Assembly: GCA_002435745.1 (NCBI GenBank)
Contig: DIWT01000023.1
Location: forward strand, 4,932-19,986
DNA: 15,055 nucleotides
Source: a bacterium UBP15_UBA6099
GTDB lineage: Bacteria > UBP15 > UBA6099
Direction: 5' to 3'
Shown here: in pieces, positions 1 through 7,038 of the stretch
Position numbering within the stretch: the stretch's first letter is position 1
Layout: each line of letters begins with the position of its first letter
Position numbers and translations under genes: made by a program
Notes under the pieces: generated by a model
What the model was told of the DNA's origin: nothing
The model's input: only the letters and a program-made list of their open reading frames with translations
The model's database searches: none

Positions 1-245
1 AAGTTTTCCCTTAAAATCCCTTTCAAAACGTTTCTATGCGCGCGGCGAATCGGGCGCGTTCGCGCCTTCGCTCCGCCGCGCTCATGTGAAAAGATATTGG
101 GAAAGGGTTTTCAGTGGAATCCTATTCTTAAATGATTTTACATGGGGCGTCGGGAATAGACGCGTTTTGAGCGTCTGTTCGCGACGACCATTGAAACGTT
201 TTGAAGAGATTTCAAAGAGAAACTTTTTCAAAAGTTTCTCTTTGG
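1..245. repeat. Palindrome-rich intergenic repeat-like region with inverted arms
   Basis: No convincing gene is seen in this stretch. TCAAAACGTTTC at 23-34 is exactly inverted as GAAACGTTTTGA at 193-204, and the similarity extends imperfectly outward to about 1-34 versus 193-226. Between the arms lie a GC-rich nested hairpin (40-47 with 74-81, enclosing 53-58 with 61-66) and a second nested hairpin (148-152 with 182-186, enclosing 158-163 with 171-176). After the right arm comes a perfect 14-bp hairpin (214-227 with 230-243). The arrangement resembles a dispersed non-coding or MITE-like repeat, but with one copy visible, and possibly truncated by the window edge, this is inference. A 65-codon plus-strand ORF at 86-283 runs through the palindromes and is judged spurious. 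Confidence 0.5.
214..243. repeat. Perfect 14-bp hairpin, GAAAC-T(5)/A(4)-GTTTC type
   Basis: AAAGAGAAACTTTT at 214-227 is followed after 2 nt by its exact reverse complement at 230-243. In practice the loop would open to four or more bases. The arm has the same plan (G-rich start, AAAC, T-run, A-run, GTTT, C/T end) as the hairpin at 15022-15055 and as the half-arm at 1-10. It could act as a bidirectional terminator or be the conserved end of a dispersed repeat. It is not followed by a T-run on the plus strand, so terminator function toward leuS is not supported. Confidence 0.6.
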
Positions 246-279
246 CCGCCGGAGGCGCTGTTAATAGGCGCGGATTTCT

Positions 280-308
280 TTGAAAAAATGTCCGTTTTAT
301 GATACATT
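280..308 (+). promoter_or_regulatory. Putative sigma-70-type promoter for leuS
   Basis: A -35-like TTGAAA at 280-285 is separated by exactly 17 nt from a -10-like TACATT at 303-308, which is preceded by TG (300-301) as in extended -10 promoters. Transcription would begin near 315, about 37 nt before the leuS ATG. Match quality is moderate (5/6 and 4/6). It lies just after the palindromic repeat region and is the only reasonable promoter seen before leuS. Confidence 0.45.
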
Positions 309-351
309 TATCTGCTTGGTAGGAGCTTAGACTGGAAAGGTTCGCACGGCC

Positions 352-2832
352 ATGAGAGAATACGACTTTGAGAATTTTGAAGCAGAGTGGCGGCGGCGCT
401 GGGAAGAAAGCGGGATGCACACCTGCAAGGACGATGATCCCAGACCGAAATATTACTGTCTGGACATGTTTCCGTATCCGTCCGGGGCGGGGCTTCACGT
501 GGGCCACTGGCGTGGCTATGTGCTGTCGGACGTGGTGACGCGCTACAAGACGCTGCGCGGCTTCAACACGCTGCATCCGATGGGATGGGACGCTTTCGGG
601 CTGCCCGCCGAGAACGACGCCATAAAAAAGAAAATCCATCCGAGGGAAAACACCAAGAAAAACGTGGACAACATCCGCCGGCAGCTCAAGGAGATCGGCG
701 CGATGTACGACTGGTCGCGGGAGTTCAGCACCACCGACCCGGACTATTTCAGATGGACGCAGTGGATATTCAGCCGGATGTTCAAGGCCGGGCTGGCCTA
801 TAAGAGAGAGATGCCCATCAACTGGTGTCCCTCGTGCAAAACAGGCATCGCCAACGAGGAAGTGGTCAACGGGGTCTGCGAAAGGTGCGGCGAGGCCGTC
901 GATAAAAAGAACCTCAACCAGTGGATGCTCAGGATAACGAAGTATGCCGAGCGGCTGCTGACCGACTTGGACAAGCTCGACTGGCCGGAGCAGGTTAAGT
1001 TGCTACAGAGAAACTGGATCGGTCGCAGCGAGGGGGCGGACGTGGTGTTCACCGCGATCAGCGCCCGGGACGGCTCCCGCAAGGATGTCACAGTGTACAC
1101 CACCCGGCCCGATACTCTGTTCGGCGCGACGTTCATGGTGTTCGCCCCGGAACACCCGATGGTGGCGGAAATCTGCGACCCGGCGAAGGAAACGGAAATC
1201 AGGGAATACGTCGAGTGGGCGCGCAAACAGACGGACATCGACCGCGCGAACGTGAAAAAGGACAAGACGGGAGTGTTTATCGGCGCGTATGCCGTCAACC
1301 CGGTGAACGGCGCTGAAATACCTATCTGGATTTCGGACTACGTGATGATGGGTTACGGAACGGGCGCGATAATGGCGGTTCCGGCGCACGACGAGCGCGA
1401 CTTTGAGTTCGCCACCAAGTTCGGCATCCCGATTATCGAGGTGATATACAGCGAGAACGCGAAAAGGGACGCCTCCGGCGCTCTCACGGAAGCGCATATT
1501 GAAGACGGACGCCTCGTGAATTCCGGCGAATTCGACGGAATGGACTGGCGGGAGGCAAAAGAGAAAATCACCGCCATGCTGGCCGGAAAAGGCCGGGGCA
1601 AAAAAGCCGTCAACTACAAGATGCGCGACTGGATATATTCGAGGCAGAGGTACTGGGGCGAGCCGATTCCGTTGGTGAACTGCGAGAAGTGCGGATGGGT
1701 GGCCGTCCCCGAAGACCAGCTTCCGGTGACGCTCCCCGAAGTCGAATCTTACGAGCCGACGGGGACCGGGGAGTCGCCGTTGGCGGCGATGACGGACTGG
1801 GTGAACACGACCTGCCCGGAATGCGGAGGCCCGGCGAAGCGCGAGACGGACACCATGCCGCAGTGGGCAGGCTCCTCGTGGTATTTTCTGCGGTACGCCT
1901 CGCCGAAGTTCGACGGCGGAGTGGCGGACCCGGCGGCGCTCGACAAATGGCTGCCAGTCGACCTCTACGTCGGCGGCATCGAGCACGCCATACTCCATCT
2001 GCTCTACTCCCGGTTCTTCGTCAAATTCCTGTTCGACATCGGAGCGGTAAAGTTCGACGAGCCGTTCACCCGCCTGTTTAATCAGGGGATGATAACCCGC
2101 CACAGCGAGAAGAGCGGCAAAGTCGAAAAGATGTCCAAATCGAAAGGCAACGTGGTCAGCCCGGACGAGTTGGTGACGCTCTACGGGACGGACACGGTGA
2201 GGATATACGAGCTGTTCGTGGGGCCGCCGGAGTCGGAATCCGAATGGAACGACCGGGGCATCGAGGGGATTTTCAGGTTCCTCAAGCGCGGCTGGCGCTG
2301 GACTCTGGAGATGAAGGAGAAAGCCGGCGCGGAAGACGACCCGGCAATGCTCCGCGCCCGACACGCCCTCATCAAGAACTGCACGGAGCGGCTCGAATCA
2401 TTCCGTTTCAACACCATAATCAGCGCGCTGATGGAGTTCGTGAACTTCGTCGCCGACGAGAAGAACGCCGGGCTGGCGGTCAGCCGCGAAACGGTCGACG
2501 CGTTCCTCGTCCTTATAGCGCCGCTCGCGCCTCATTTCTCCGAAGAACTCTGGAAGGAGCTTGGCGGCGCGGACAGCATATTCAAACAGAAATGGCCGGA
2601 ATTCGACGAGGCCCTCACGCTCGCGGACGCGGTGACGGTGGTGGTGCAGATAAACGGTAAAGTGCGCGACAGGTTCGAGGCATCCGCCTCCGCCCCCGAC
2701 GACGAACTGCGGGAAACTTCCCTCGCCCTCGACAGGGTGAAGAAGAATATCGAAGGAAAACAGATCGCAAAAGTGATAGTGAACCGCAACCCAAAGGGCA
2801 ACTCGGCGCTTGTGAGCATTGTGGCGAAGTAG
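352..2832 (+). CDS. leuS: Leucyl-tRNA synthetase (LeuRS)
   Basis: This cytoplasmic class Ia aminoacyl-tRNA synthetase charges tRNA-Leu with leucine. Its 826 residues are close to the bacterial norm (about 860 in E. coli). The HIGH-type motif is HVGH at 49-52, just after FPYPSG. A zinc-binding CPSC/CERC set lies at 159-179. The CP1 editing domain carries TTRPDTLFGA and MAVPAHDERD (341-350), whose Asp-containing end is the hydrolytic editing site. DWIYSRQRYWGEP follows. A second Cys-pair zinc ribbon (444/447 and 488/491) precedes the KMSKS loop at 593-597, and a C-terminal anticodon-binding region ends the protein. The ATG at 352 is chosen because homology begins immediately and an AAAGG-type ribosome site lies about 11 nt upstream. 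The MFS gene follows after 52 nt with no terminator between, so the two are probably cotranscribed. Confidence 0.98.
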   Translation: MREYDFENFEAEWRRRWEESGMHTCKDDDPRPKYYCLDMFPYPSGAGLHVGHWRGYVLSDVVTRYKTLRGFNTLHPMGWDAFGLPAENDAIKKKIHPRENTKKNVDNIRRQLKEIGAMYDWSREFSTTDPDYFRWTQWIFSRMFKAGLAYKREMPINWCPSCKTGIANEEVVNGVCERCGEAVDKKNLNQWMLRITKYAERLLTDLDKLDWPEQVKLLQRNWIGRSEGADVVFTAISARDGSRKDVTVYTTRPDTLFGATFMVFAPEHPMVAEICDPAKETEIREYVEWARKQTDIDRANVKKDKTGVFIGAYAVNPVNGAEIPIWISDYVMMGYGTGAIMAVPAHDERDFEFATKFGIPIIEVIYSENAKRDASGALTEAHIEDGRLVNSGEFDGMDWREAKEKITAMLAGKGRGKKAVNYKMRDWIYSRQRYWGEPIPLVNCEKCGWVAVPEDQLPVTLPEVESYEPTGTGESPLAAMTDWVNTTCPECGGPAKRETDTMPQWAGSSWYFLRYASPKFDGGVADPAALDKWLPVDLYVGGIEHAILHLLYSRFFVKFLFDIGAVKFDEPFTRLFNQGMITRHSEKSGKVEKMSKSKGNVVSPDELVTLYGTDTVRIYELFVGPPESESEWNDRGIEGIFRFLKRGWRWTLEMKEKAGAEDDPAMLRARHALIKNCTERLESFRFNTIISALMEFVNFVADEKNAGLAVSRETVDAFLVLIAPLAPHFSEELWKELGGADSIFKQKWPEFDEALTLADAVTVVVQINGKVRDRFEASASAPDDELRETSLALDRVKKNIEGKQIAKVIVNRNPKGNSALVSIVAK

Positions 2833-2884
2833 AGGGACGGCGGCAGAGCGGGACAAGAACAACACACTGAGAGAGGAGCCGGGA

Positions 2885-4696
2885 ATGCCTGAAAAACAAC
2901 AGAAGCCCATATCAATGAGGTACTCGTGGTACGCGCTCTTCGTGATGGTGATGATCAACACGTCGAACTATGTGGACAGGTTGAGCATCGGGCCGGCGAT
3001 GGAGCACCTCAAGAGATATTTCAGCGCGTCCGACACCCAATTGGGCTGGATACTCGGAGCGTTCACGTTCGTGTACGCGATTATATCGCTGCCGATGGGG
3101 TTCGCGTCTGACAGAGGCAAGAGAACCTTCTTCGTCGGGCTTGGAGCGCTGGTATGGAGCATCTCGGCGACAACATCCGGCTTCTGCAAATCATTCATCG
3201 GATTTTTCGCTGCGCGGGCGGCGGTGGGAGCCGGGGAAGGCATCTACGCGCCCTCCGGAACAGCGCTCATCGCTGACTATTTTCCGCGCAACAAGCGCGC
3301 CACCGCAATCTCGATTTTCATGTCCGCCATGCTCATCGGCGGCGCGCTGGCAATTATAGTCGCCGGCGTCATCTTAAAGAAAACAGACAAGTTCGACCTC
3401 GAACGCATGGCCAAGCTGACGCCCTACTCGCAGGGCGAACAGGCGGGCGACTGCGTTTACAACGGCCTCCATCAGACGAAAGACAGGCTCGTGTCTTACG
3501 ATTTCGACTGCGGCGGCAAGCCGTTGTCCGTCGTGTTGTCCAACATAGACAAGAAGAATGAGGCCGACGCCCGCACCTTGCTGTTCAACGTGGATTACCG
3601 CGCGGGCGAAGCCGAGCCTGAAGGCAGTCTGCTTGAGTTCGCCTCGTCTTTCACTGAAACAGTCAGAGACCGCGAGGACGACGATCTTCAACTGGTGACC
3701 GCAGAGTTGAAACAACTGCCGTCTCACTTCAAGCTTCCCTCCAAGTACGAAGGCAAGCTCGTATTTGACGAGAAAGCCGGACTGCTCGCCTACCAAGGCA
3801 TCATGACCAAGGACGATCTGCAGGCTCTCCGGGAAATATCTGATATGCCTGAATACCAGAAAGCCGTCATTTCCATATCCAACGAGTCCAAGTTCTACTT
3901 TCGCCGTTCGGACAACTGGAAATGGATATTCTGGATTCTGGGGCCTCCGGGACTAATCTTCGCGCTGATGGCGTTCATGCTAAAGGAGCCGGTCAAGGGT
4001 GGAACCGAGGATTACCTGACCGAGTCGCAGGCCGCCGCGATCAACGCCAAAGGCAAAATCGACTACTCTCCGCTGTGGAAAACGCCTTCGCTGGTGATAA
4101 TGGTGTTTTCAAACGTAATATTCACCGCCGCCATCGGCGGTTTGAACATGTGGCTGTTCCCGTTCGTCGAGAGATACAAAGGCATGGAGTCGTCCGAGGC
4201 GGCCATGAAAATCGGCCCGATCGTGGTGGTCGCCATGCTGGTCGGCGTCGTCCTCAGCGGCATCGTCTCCGACATGATGTTCAAGAAAAACAAACGCGCG
4301 TATAACTGGATCATCTTTGTCTGTATCCTAGCGGGCATCCCGTTTATATACGTCTTCATAATGTCGGACAACTATCTTGCGATAGTCGGAGCGATAGCAG
4401 TGGGCATGTTCCTGCTGTCGTGGGTGAACGGGCCTCAAAACACCCTGCTCGTTTCAGTGGTCGACCCGAAACTGAGGGCGACCATGAACGCCATCCACAT
4501 CCTTCTGATACATGTGCTCGGAGACGGCCCGTCGCCGATTATCATCGGATATCTCTCAGACCAGTACAGCTTAAAGTTCGCATTTATGTGGCTGCCGGTG
4601 GCGATGCTGGTCGGGGCTGTGGGATTCATGATCGCCGGAATATTCGTTCCGAACGATTTAAAGAAACTGGAACAGCGAATGACCGGGCAGGTATGA
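2885..4696 (+). CDS. Spinster-type MFS transporter with large extracytoplasmic insertion
   Basis: This is a 603-residue inner-membrane transporter of the major facilitator superfamily. TM1 carries NYVDR (28-32). The loop after TM2 has the motif-A-like DRGKR (76-80) and the loop after TM4 has PRNKRAT (134-140). TM11 shows HVLGDGPSPIIIGYLSD (543-559), typical of the spinster (Spns-like) branch. About 12 membrane segments are readable. Between TM5 (ending near 165) and TM6 (starting near 345) lies a hydrophilic insertion of about 175 residues. By standard MFS topology it would face the periplasm, and it contains two cysteines (190 and 209). The start at 2885 follows an AGGAG 6 nt upstream; an upstream in-frame start at 2819 would overlap leuS and lacks support. 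Substrate is unknown; spinster relatives move lipids or organic anions. A strong terminator follows. Confidence 0.85.
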   Translation: MPEKQQKPISMRYSWYALFVMVMINTSNYVDRLSIGPAMEHLKRYFSASDTQLGWILGAFTFVYAIISLPMGFASDRGKRTFFVGLGALVWSISATTSGFCKSFIGFFAARAAVGAGEGIYAPSGTALIADYFPRNKRATAISIFMSAMLIGGALAIIVAGVILKKTDKFDLERMAKLTPYSQGEQAGDCVYNGLHQTKDRLVSYDFDCGGKPLSVVLSNIDKKNEADARTLLFNVDYRAGEAEPEGSLLEFASSFTETVRDREDDDLQLVTAELKQLPSHFKLPSKYEGKLVFDEKAGLLAYQGIMTKDDLQALREISDMPEYQKAVISISNESKFYFRRSDNWKWIFWILGPPGLIFALMAFMLKEPVKGGTEDYLTESQAAAINAKGKIDYSPLWKTPSLVIMVFSNVIFTAAIGGLNMWLFPFVERYKGMESSEAAMKIGPIVVVAMLVGVVLSGIVSDMMFKKNKRAYNWIIFVCILAGIPFIYVFIMSDNYLAIVGAIAVGMFLLSWVNGPQNTLLVSVVDPKLRATMNAIHILLIHVLGDGPSPIIIGYLSDQYSLKFAFMWLPVAMLVGAVGFMIAGIFVPNDLKKLEQRMTGQV

Positions 4697-4771
4697 AGCC
4701 GGACATTTGCCCGAAGAGCGCTAATACCGCGAAAAAAGCTTTTGTTTAATAGATTGATTGCTGTAATCAAT

Positions 4772-4804
4772 ACCGGGGCCTCCCCCCAGAGGCCCCGGTT
4801 TTAC
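4772..4804 (+). terminator. Rho-independent terminator after the MFS gene
   Basis: ACCGGGGCCTC (4772-4782) pairs perfectly with GAGGCCCCGGT (4789-4799) around a 6-nt loop and is followed by TTTTA. The 11-bp, very GC-rich stem 76 nt after the MFS stop closes the leuS/MFS transcription unit. A weaker inverted repeat, TTGATT (4754-4759) with AATCAA (4765-4770), sits just before it. Confidence 0.85.
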
Positions 4805-4816
4805 TAAAAAACGGGG

Positions 4817-4839
4817 AACATCCGGGGAATTGGGATGTT
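4817..4839 (+). promoter_or_regulatory. Small stem-loop in the leader of the small Lys-rich gene
   Basis: AACATCC (4817-4823) pairs with GGATGTT (4833-4839) around a 9-nt loop, between the MFS terminator and the start of the small gene at 4865. It could be a leader hairpin or an operator-like site. A function is not demonstrated by sequence alone, and no clear promoter was found in the 65 nt available. Confidence 0.25.
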
Positions 4840-4864
4840 TAAACACTTACAGGGGGTAAAGAGT

Positions 4865-5155
4865 ATGGCTGCAGCAAAAACAGGAATAGCGAAGAAACCG
4901 CGCGCGACCGCTGCCGCGTGTGTTCACAAATTCGAAGCGACCAAAGGCAAGGCGTACTGGGTCGTCAAGGCAAAACCCATCAACAACAGGGGAGAGGCCA
5001 AAGACGTAGAGGTCCCGGTGACGGTTTTCAAATGTTCGTGTTGTGGAGAGCTTAAAGAGTATCCCGACATCTGGGAGTCGAACTTCACCGCTCCCGTGAT
5101 GAGAACGAAAACCGTGAAGCCGGCGATTAAAAGAGCCGCCAAGACAAAGGCCTGA
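4865..5155 (+). CDS. Small Lys/Ala-rich protein with a Cys cluster, unknown function
   Basis: I do not recognise the family. The 96-residue product has basic Ala/Lys/Pro-rich ends (N-terminal AKKPRATAAA, C-terminal KPAIKRAAKTKA) that resemble histone-H1-like or HU-tail sequences. The compact middle contains C19-x-H21 and C57-S-C59-C60-G, which could bind zinc. No signal peptide or membrane segment is visible, so it is probably cytoplasmic. A nucleic-acid-binding role is inference from composition only. The ATG at 4865 is preferred because AGGGGG lies 7-8 nt upstream; an in-frame ATG at 4835 would add 10 residues but has a weaker site. The gene stands alone after the MFS terminator, upstream of the DsbA-like gene. 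Confidence 0.7.
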   Translation: MAAAKTGIAKKPRATAAACVHKFEATKGKAYWVVKAKPINNRGEAKDVEVPVTVFKCSCCGELKEYPDIWESNFTAPVMRTKTVKPAIKRAAKTKA

Positions 5156-5374
5156 TAAAAAAGGTCTGCGATAGTATAATATTTTGTCAAATGAACATCC
5201 GTTACATTGCGGAGCGCCCCGTTCACAGCGGGTTTTTGCGTCGGAAACTTTCCGGGGCCGGATTGCAAACGCCGCCGGATTGTTTTCGTATTTGTGACAT
5301 TATTAATTGCAATCAAGTGTAATGTTTATATGGTTTTGTCTTATACTTCTATGAATAAATCTTTCGGAGGATAT
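5156..5374 (+). promoter_or_regulatory. Intergenic leader before the DsbA/ccm cluster; weak promoter and terminator signals
   Basis: These 219 nt are AT-richer than the flanking genes. A perfect -10-like TATAAT sits at 5175-5180, but no good -35 is found 16-18 nt before it. A short CCCG/CGGG stem (5218-5221 with 5229-5232) followed by TTTTT may be a weak terminator for the small gene. Further down, TTGCAA (5307-5312) and TATACT (5342-5347) are promoter-like but spaced 29 nt apart, too far to form one promoter. The transcription start of the ccm cluster therefore probably lies here but cannot be placed. Confidence 0.3.
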
Positions 5375-6277
5375 ATGGCAACTGCCGAAAAAAACAGCGG
5401 AGAGAAAAAAATGTCCAGAAGAATCATCGGAGCGATAGTGATTATGATGGCGGGCGCGTTCGTGTGCGGCTGCTCGTCGAAGATCGAGGCGACGGAAGCG
5501 GCGGCCCTAAAACCGGCTGCGGACTTTCAGGACGCGGTGAAGTTGATCAAGGAAAGTTATGTATGTCTCGAATCCGGCGTCACCATCAAAGAGGCCGAGG
5601 AAGAAGGCGAGACCTGCAAGTCCGGCGAGCGCGTGCTTGAGATCGCCGAGTCCCTAAGCAAGTCCGGATGGAACAAAGAGAAAATTATGTCGATGTTCGA
5701 TCTGATGGTGAGGGCGAGGTCGTCGCGCGCTGTTGTGGACACGACGGGGCTTGTGATGTTCGGCAAAGCCGACGCTCCCGTAACCATGATCGAGTTCACG
5801 GATATGCAATGCCCCTACTGCGGAAGGTACAATAAAGCCACTTTCCCGACAATAAAGAAGAACTATATCGACACCGGCAAGGTTAAGTATTTTCATGTGA
5901 ACCTCCCCCTCGGATTCCACCCGCAGGCGTTCCGGGCCGCCGAGGCGCTTTACTGCGCCGCCGACCAGAACAAACTGCTTGAAATGAGAGACGAGCACTA
6001 CAACAACCAGAAAGCGCTAGATGTGGACTCTCTGAAGAGAATGGCCGCAAAGATAGGCCTCGACGCCGGCGCGTTCAACAAATGCATGGACGAGAAGAAG
6101 CACGAGAGCCGGGTGAACGAGGACATGAAGAAAGCGCAGGCCGCGGGAGTCGGCGGCACGCCGGGCTTCGTAATCGCGCGTTCCGCGACAGGGGCCACCG
6201 TGAAGGGAAAAGTTATAAGCGGCGCTCAGCCCACCGAAGTGTTTGCGGGCGAAATAGAAGGCCTGCTTTCGAAGTAA
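5375..6277 (+). CDS. DsbA-family thiol:disulfide oxidoreductase lipoprotein
   Basis: The 300-residue product is predicted to be exported and lipidated. A basic n-region and hydrophobic stretch (IIGAIVIMMAGAFV) lead to VCGC with the lipid-accepting Cys33. Residues 50-115 form a charged helical segment with Cys64 and Cys81. From about 127 a DsbA/BdbD-like thioredoxin fold follows, with active site CPYC (146-149), cis-proline in GGTPGF (Pro263) and the extra Cys194/Cys237 common in this family. It should oxidise, reduce or isomerise thiols of envelope proteins. Its place 86 nt before ccmA suggests service to apocytochrome c cysteines, since no ccmG or ccmH is nearby. The start at 5375 has GGAGG 4 nt upstream; ATG 5411, with GGAGAG 6 nt upstream, gives a more standard signal peptide and is a real alternative. 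Confidence 0.85.
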   Translation: MATAEKNSGEKKMSRRIIGAIVIMMAGAFVCGCSSKIEATEAAALKPAADFQDAVKLIKESYVCLESGVTIKEAEEEGETCKSGERVLEIAESLSKSGWNKEKIMSMFDLMVRARSSRAVVDTTGLVMFGKADAPVTMIEFTDMQCPYCGRYNKATFPTIKKNYIDTGKVKYFHVNLPLGFHPQAFRAAEALYCAADQNKLLEMRDEHYNNQKALDVDSLKRMAAKIGLDAGAFNKCMDEKKHESRVNEDMKKAQAAGVGGTPGFVIARSATGATVKGKVISGAQPTEVFAGEIEGLLSK

Positions 6278-6363
6278 CCACGGATCGTATATCAGTACGG
6301 CGCCCGCGCGGCGGCAGCCGCCGTGTTTGACATCGTCGGAATTCTTGTCGCGCAAGTTGCCTG

Positions 6364-7005
6364 ATGGAGCGTCTTTTGGAAGGCCTGATACTGGAAAATG
6401 TCGGCAAGCGGTTCGGACCGAGGCCGATATTCAGCGGAATCAGTTTCAGCGTGTCGCAGGGCGAGGCTGTGTGCCTGTGGGGCCCGAATGGGGCGGGAAA
6501 AAGCACATTGCTAAAGATTGCCGCCGGGCTAGCCCGCCCCAGTTCAGGCTCGGCGACGTGCTCTTTCGGCGGGCGGTCGGGCAAACCTCTAGAATTCAGG
6601 AACAGCATCGGAGTGTGCGCGCCGGACGTGTCGCTGTACGACGAGCTATCCCCGGAGGAGAACCTCGATTTCATGTCGCGGGCAAGGGGCGCGAAGCGGG
6701 ACAAGGCGTACGAGCGGGAATTGATGGAGTCTTTTTCGCTCGAAAGTTTCGCTAACGCGCCGCTGGGAACTTTTTCTTCGGGCATGCGGCAGCGTTTCAA
6801 ATTGATAGCGGCGCTCGCGCACAGGCCGCGCGCTCTGCTGTTGGACGAGCCGTCGTCTTTTATGGACGAAGCGGGTCGCGCGCGGGTCGAGAGCATTGTC
6901 GCCTCGCTCAAAGGCTCCACCGCCCTTCTGGTGGCGACCAACGACCCCGCCGAACGCGCTTGGTGCGGCTCGACAGTCTCTCTCGGCGGGGATAAATTCT
7001 GCTAG
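6364..7005 (+). CDS. ccmA: Heme exporter ATP-binding protein CcmA
   Basis: This is the cytoplasmic ABC ATPase that, with CcmB and CcmC/D, drives release of heme-loaded CcmE during cytochrome c maturation. In its 213 residues, Walker A is GPNGAGKST (40-48), the signature is FSSGMRQR (137-144, close to the FSRGM form usual in CcmA) and Walker B is ALLLDEP (157-163). Two usual ABC residues are replaced: the Q-loop glutamine position reads CAPD (Pro87), and the switch histidine position in ATND is Asn193. Position at the head of ccmB-ccmF supports the assignment. The ATG at 6364 gives a normal N-terminus, though no strong ribosome site is seen. A hairpin with arms CGGCGGC/GCCGCCG lies between the upstream gene and this one. 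Confidence 0.9.
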   Translation: MERLLEGLILENVGKRFGPRPIFSGISFSVSQGEAVCLWGPNGAGKSTLLKIAAGLARPSSGSATCSFGGRSGKPLEFRNSIGVCAPDVSLYDELSPEENLDFMSRARGAKRDKAYERELMESFSLESFANAPLGTFSSGMRQRFKLIAALAHRPRALLLDEPSSFMDEAGRARVESIVASLKGSTALLVATNDPAERAWCGSTVSLGGDKFC

Positions 7006-7038
7006 CGGAGCGCGCCGCATTTGCCGGCGCGATTGATT

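Noticed and set aside
86..283. 65-codon plus-strand ORF upstream of leuS
   Set aside because: It reads through the nested hairpins of the repeat-like region, has no good ribosome site and no recognisable family.
82..639. 185-codon minus-strand ORF over the repeat region and leuS start
   Set aside because: It crosses several palindromes and the leuS N-terminus, has no recognisable domain, and is explained by antisense frame openness.
1003..2364. 453-codon minus-strand ORF antisense to leuS
   Set aside because: It lies entirely inside leuS, whose protein has clear motifs throughout. The antisense product is Arg/His/Val-rich in the way shadow frames of GC-rich genes are.
6327..6332. Perfect -35 box TTGACA before ccmA
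   Set aside because: No -10-like hexamer occurs 15-19 nt downstream; the expected position reads GCGCAA. It is probably chance, and ccmA is likely read from upstream.
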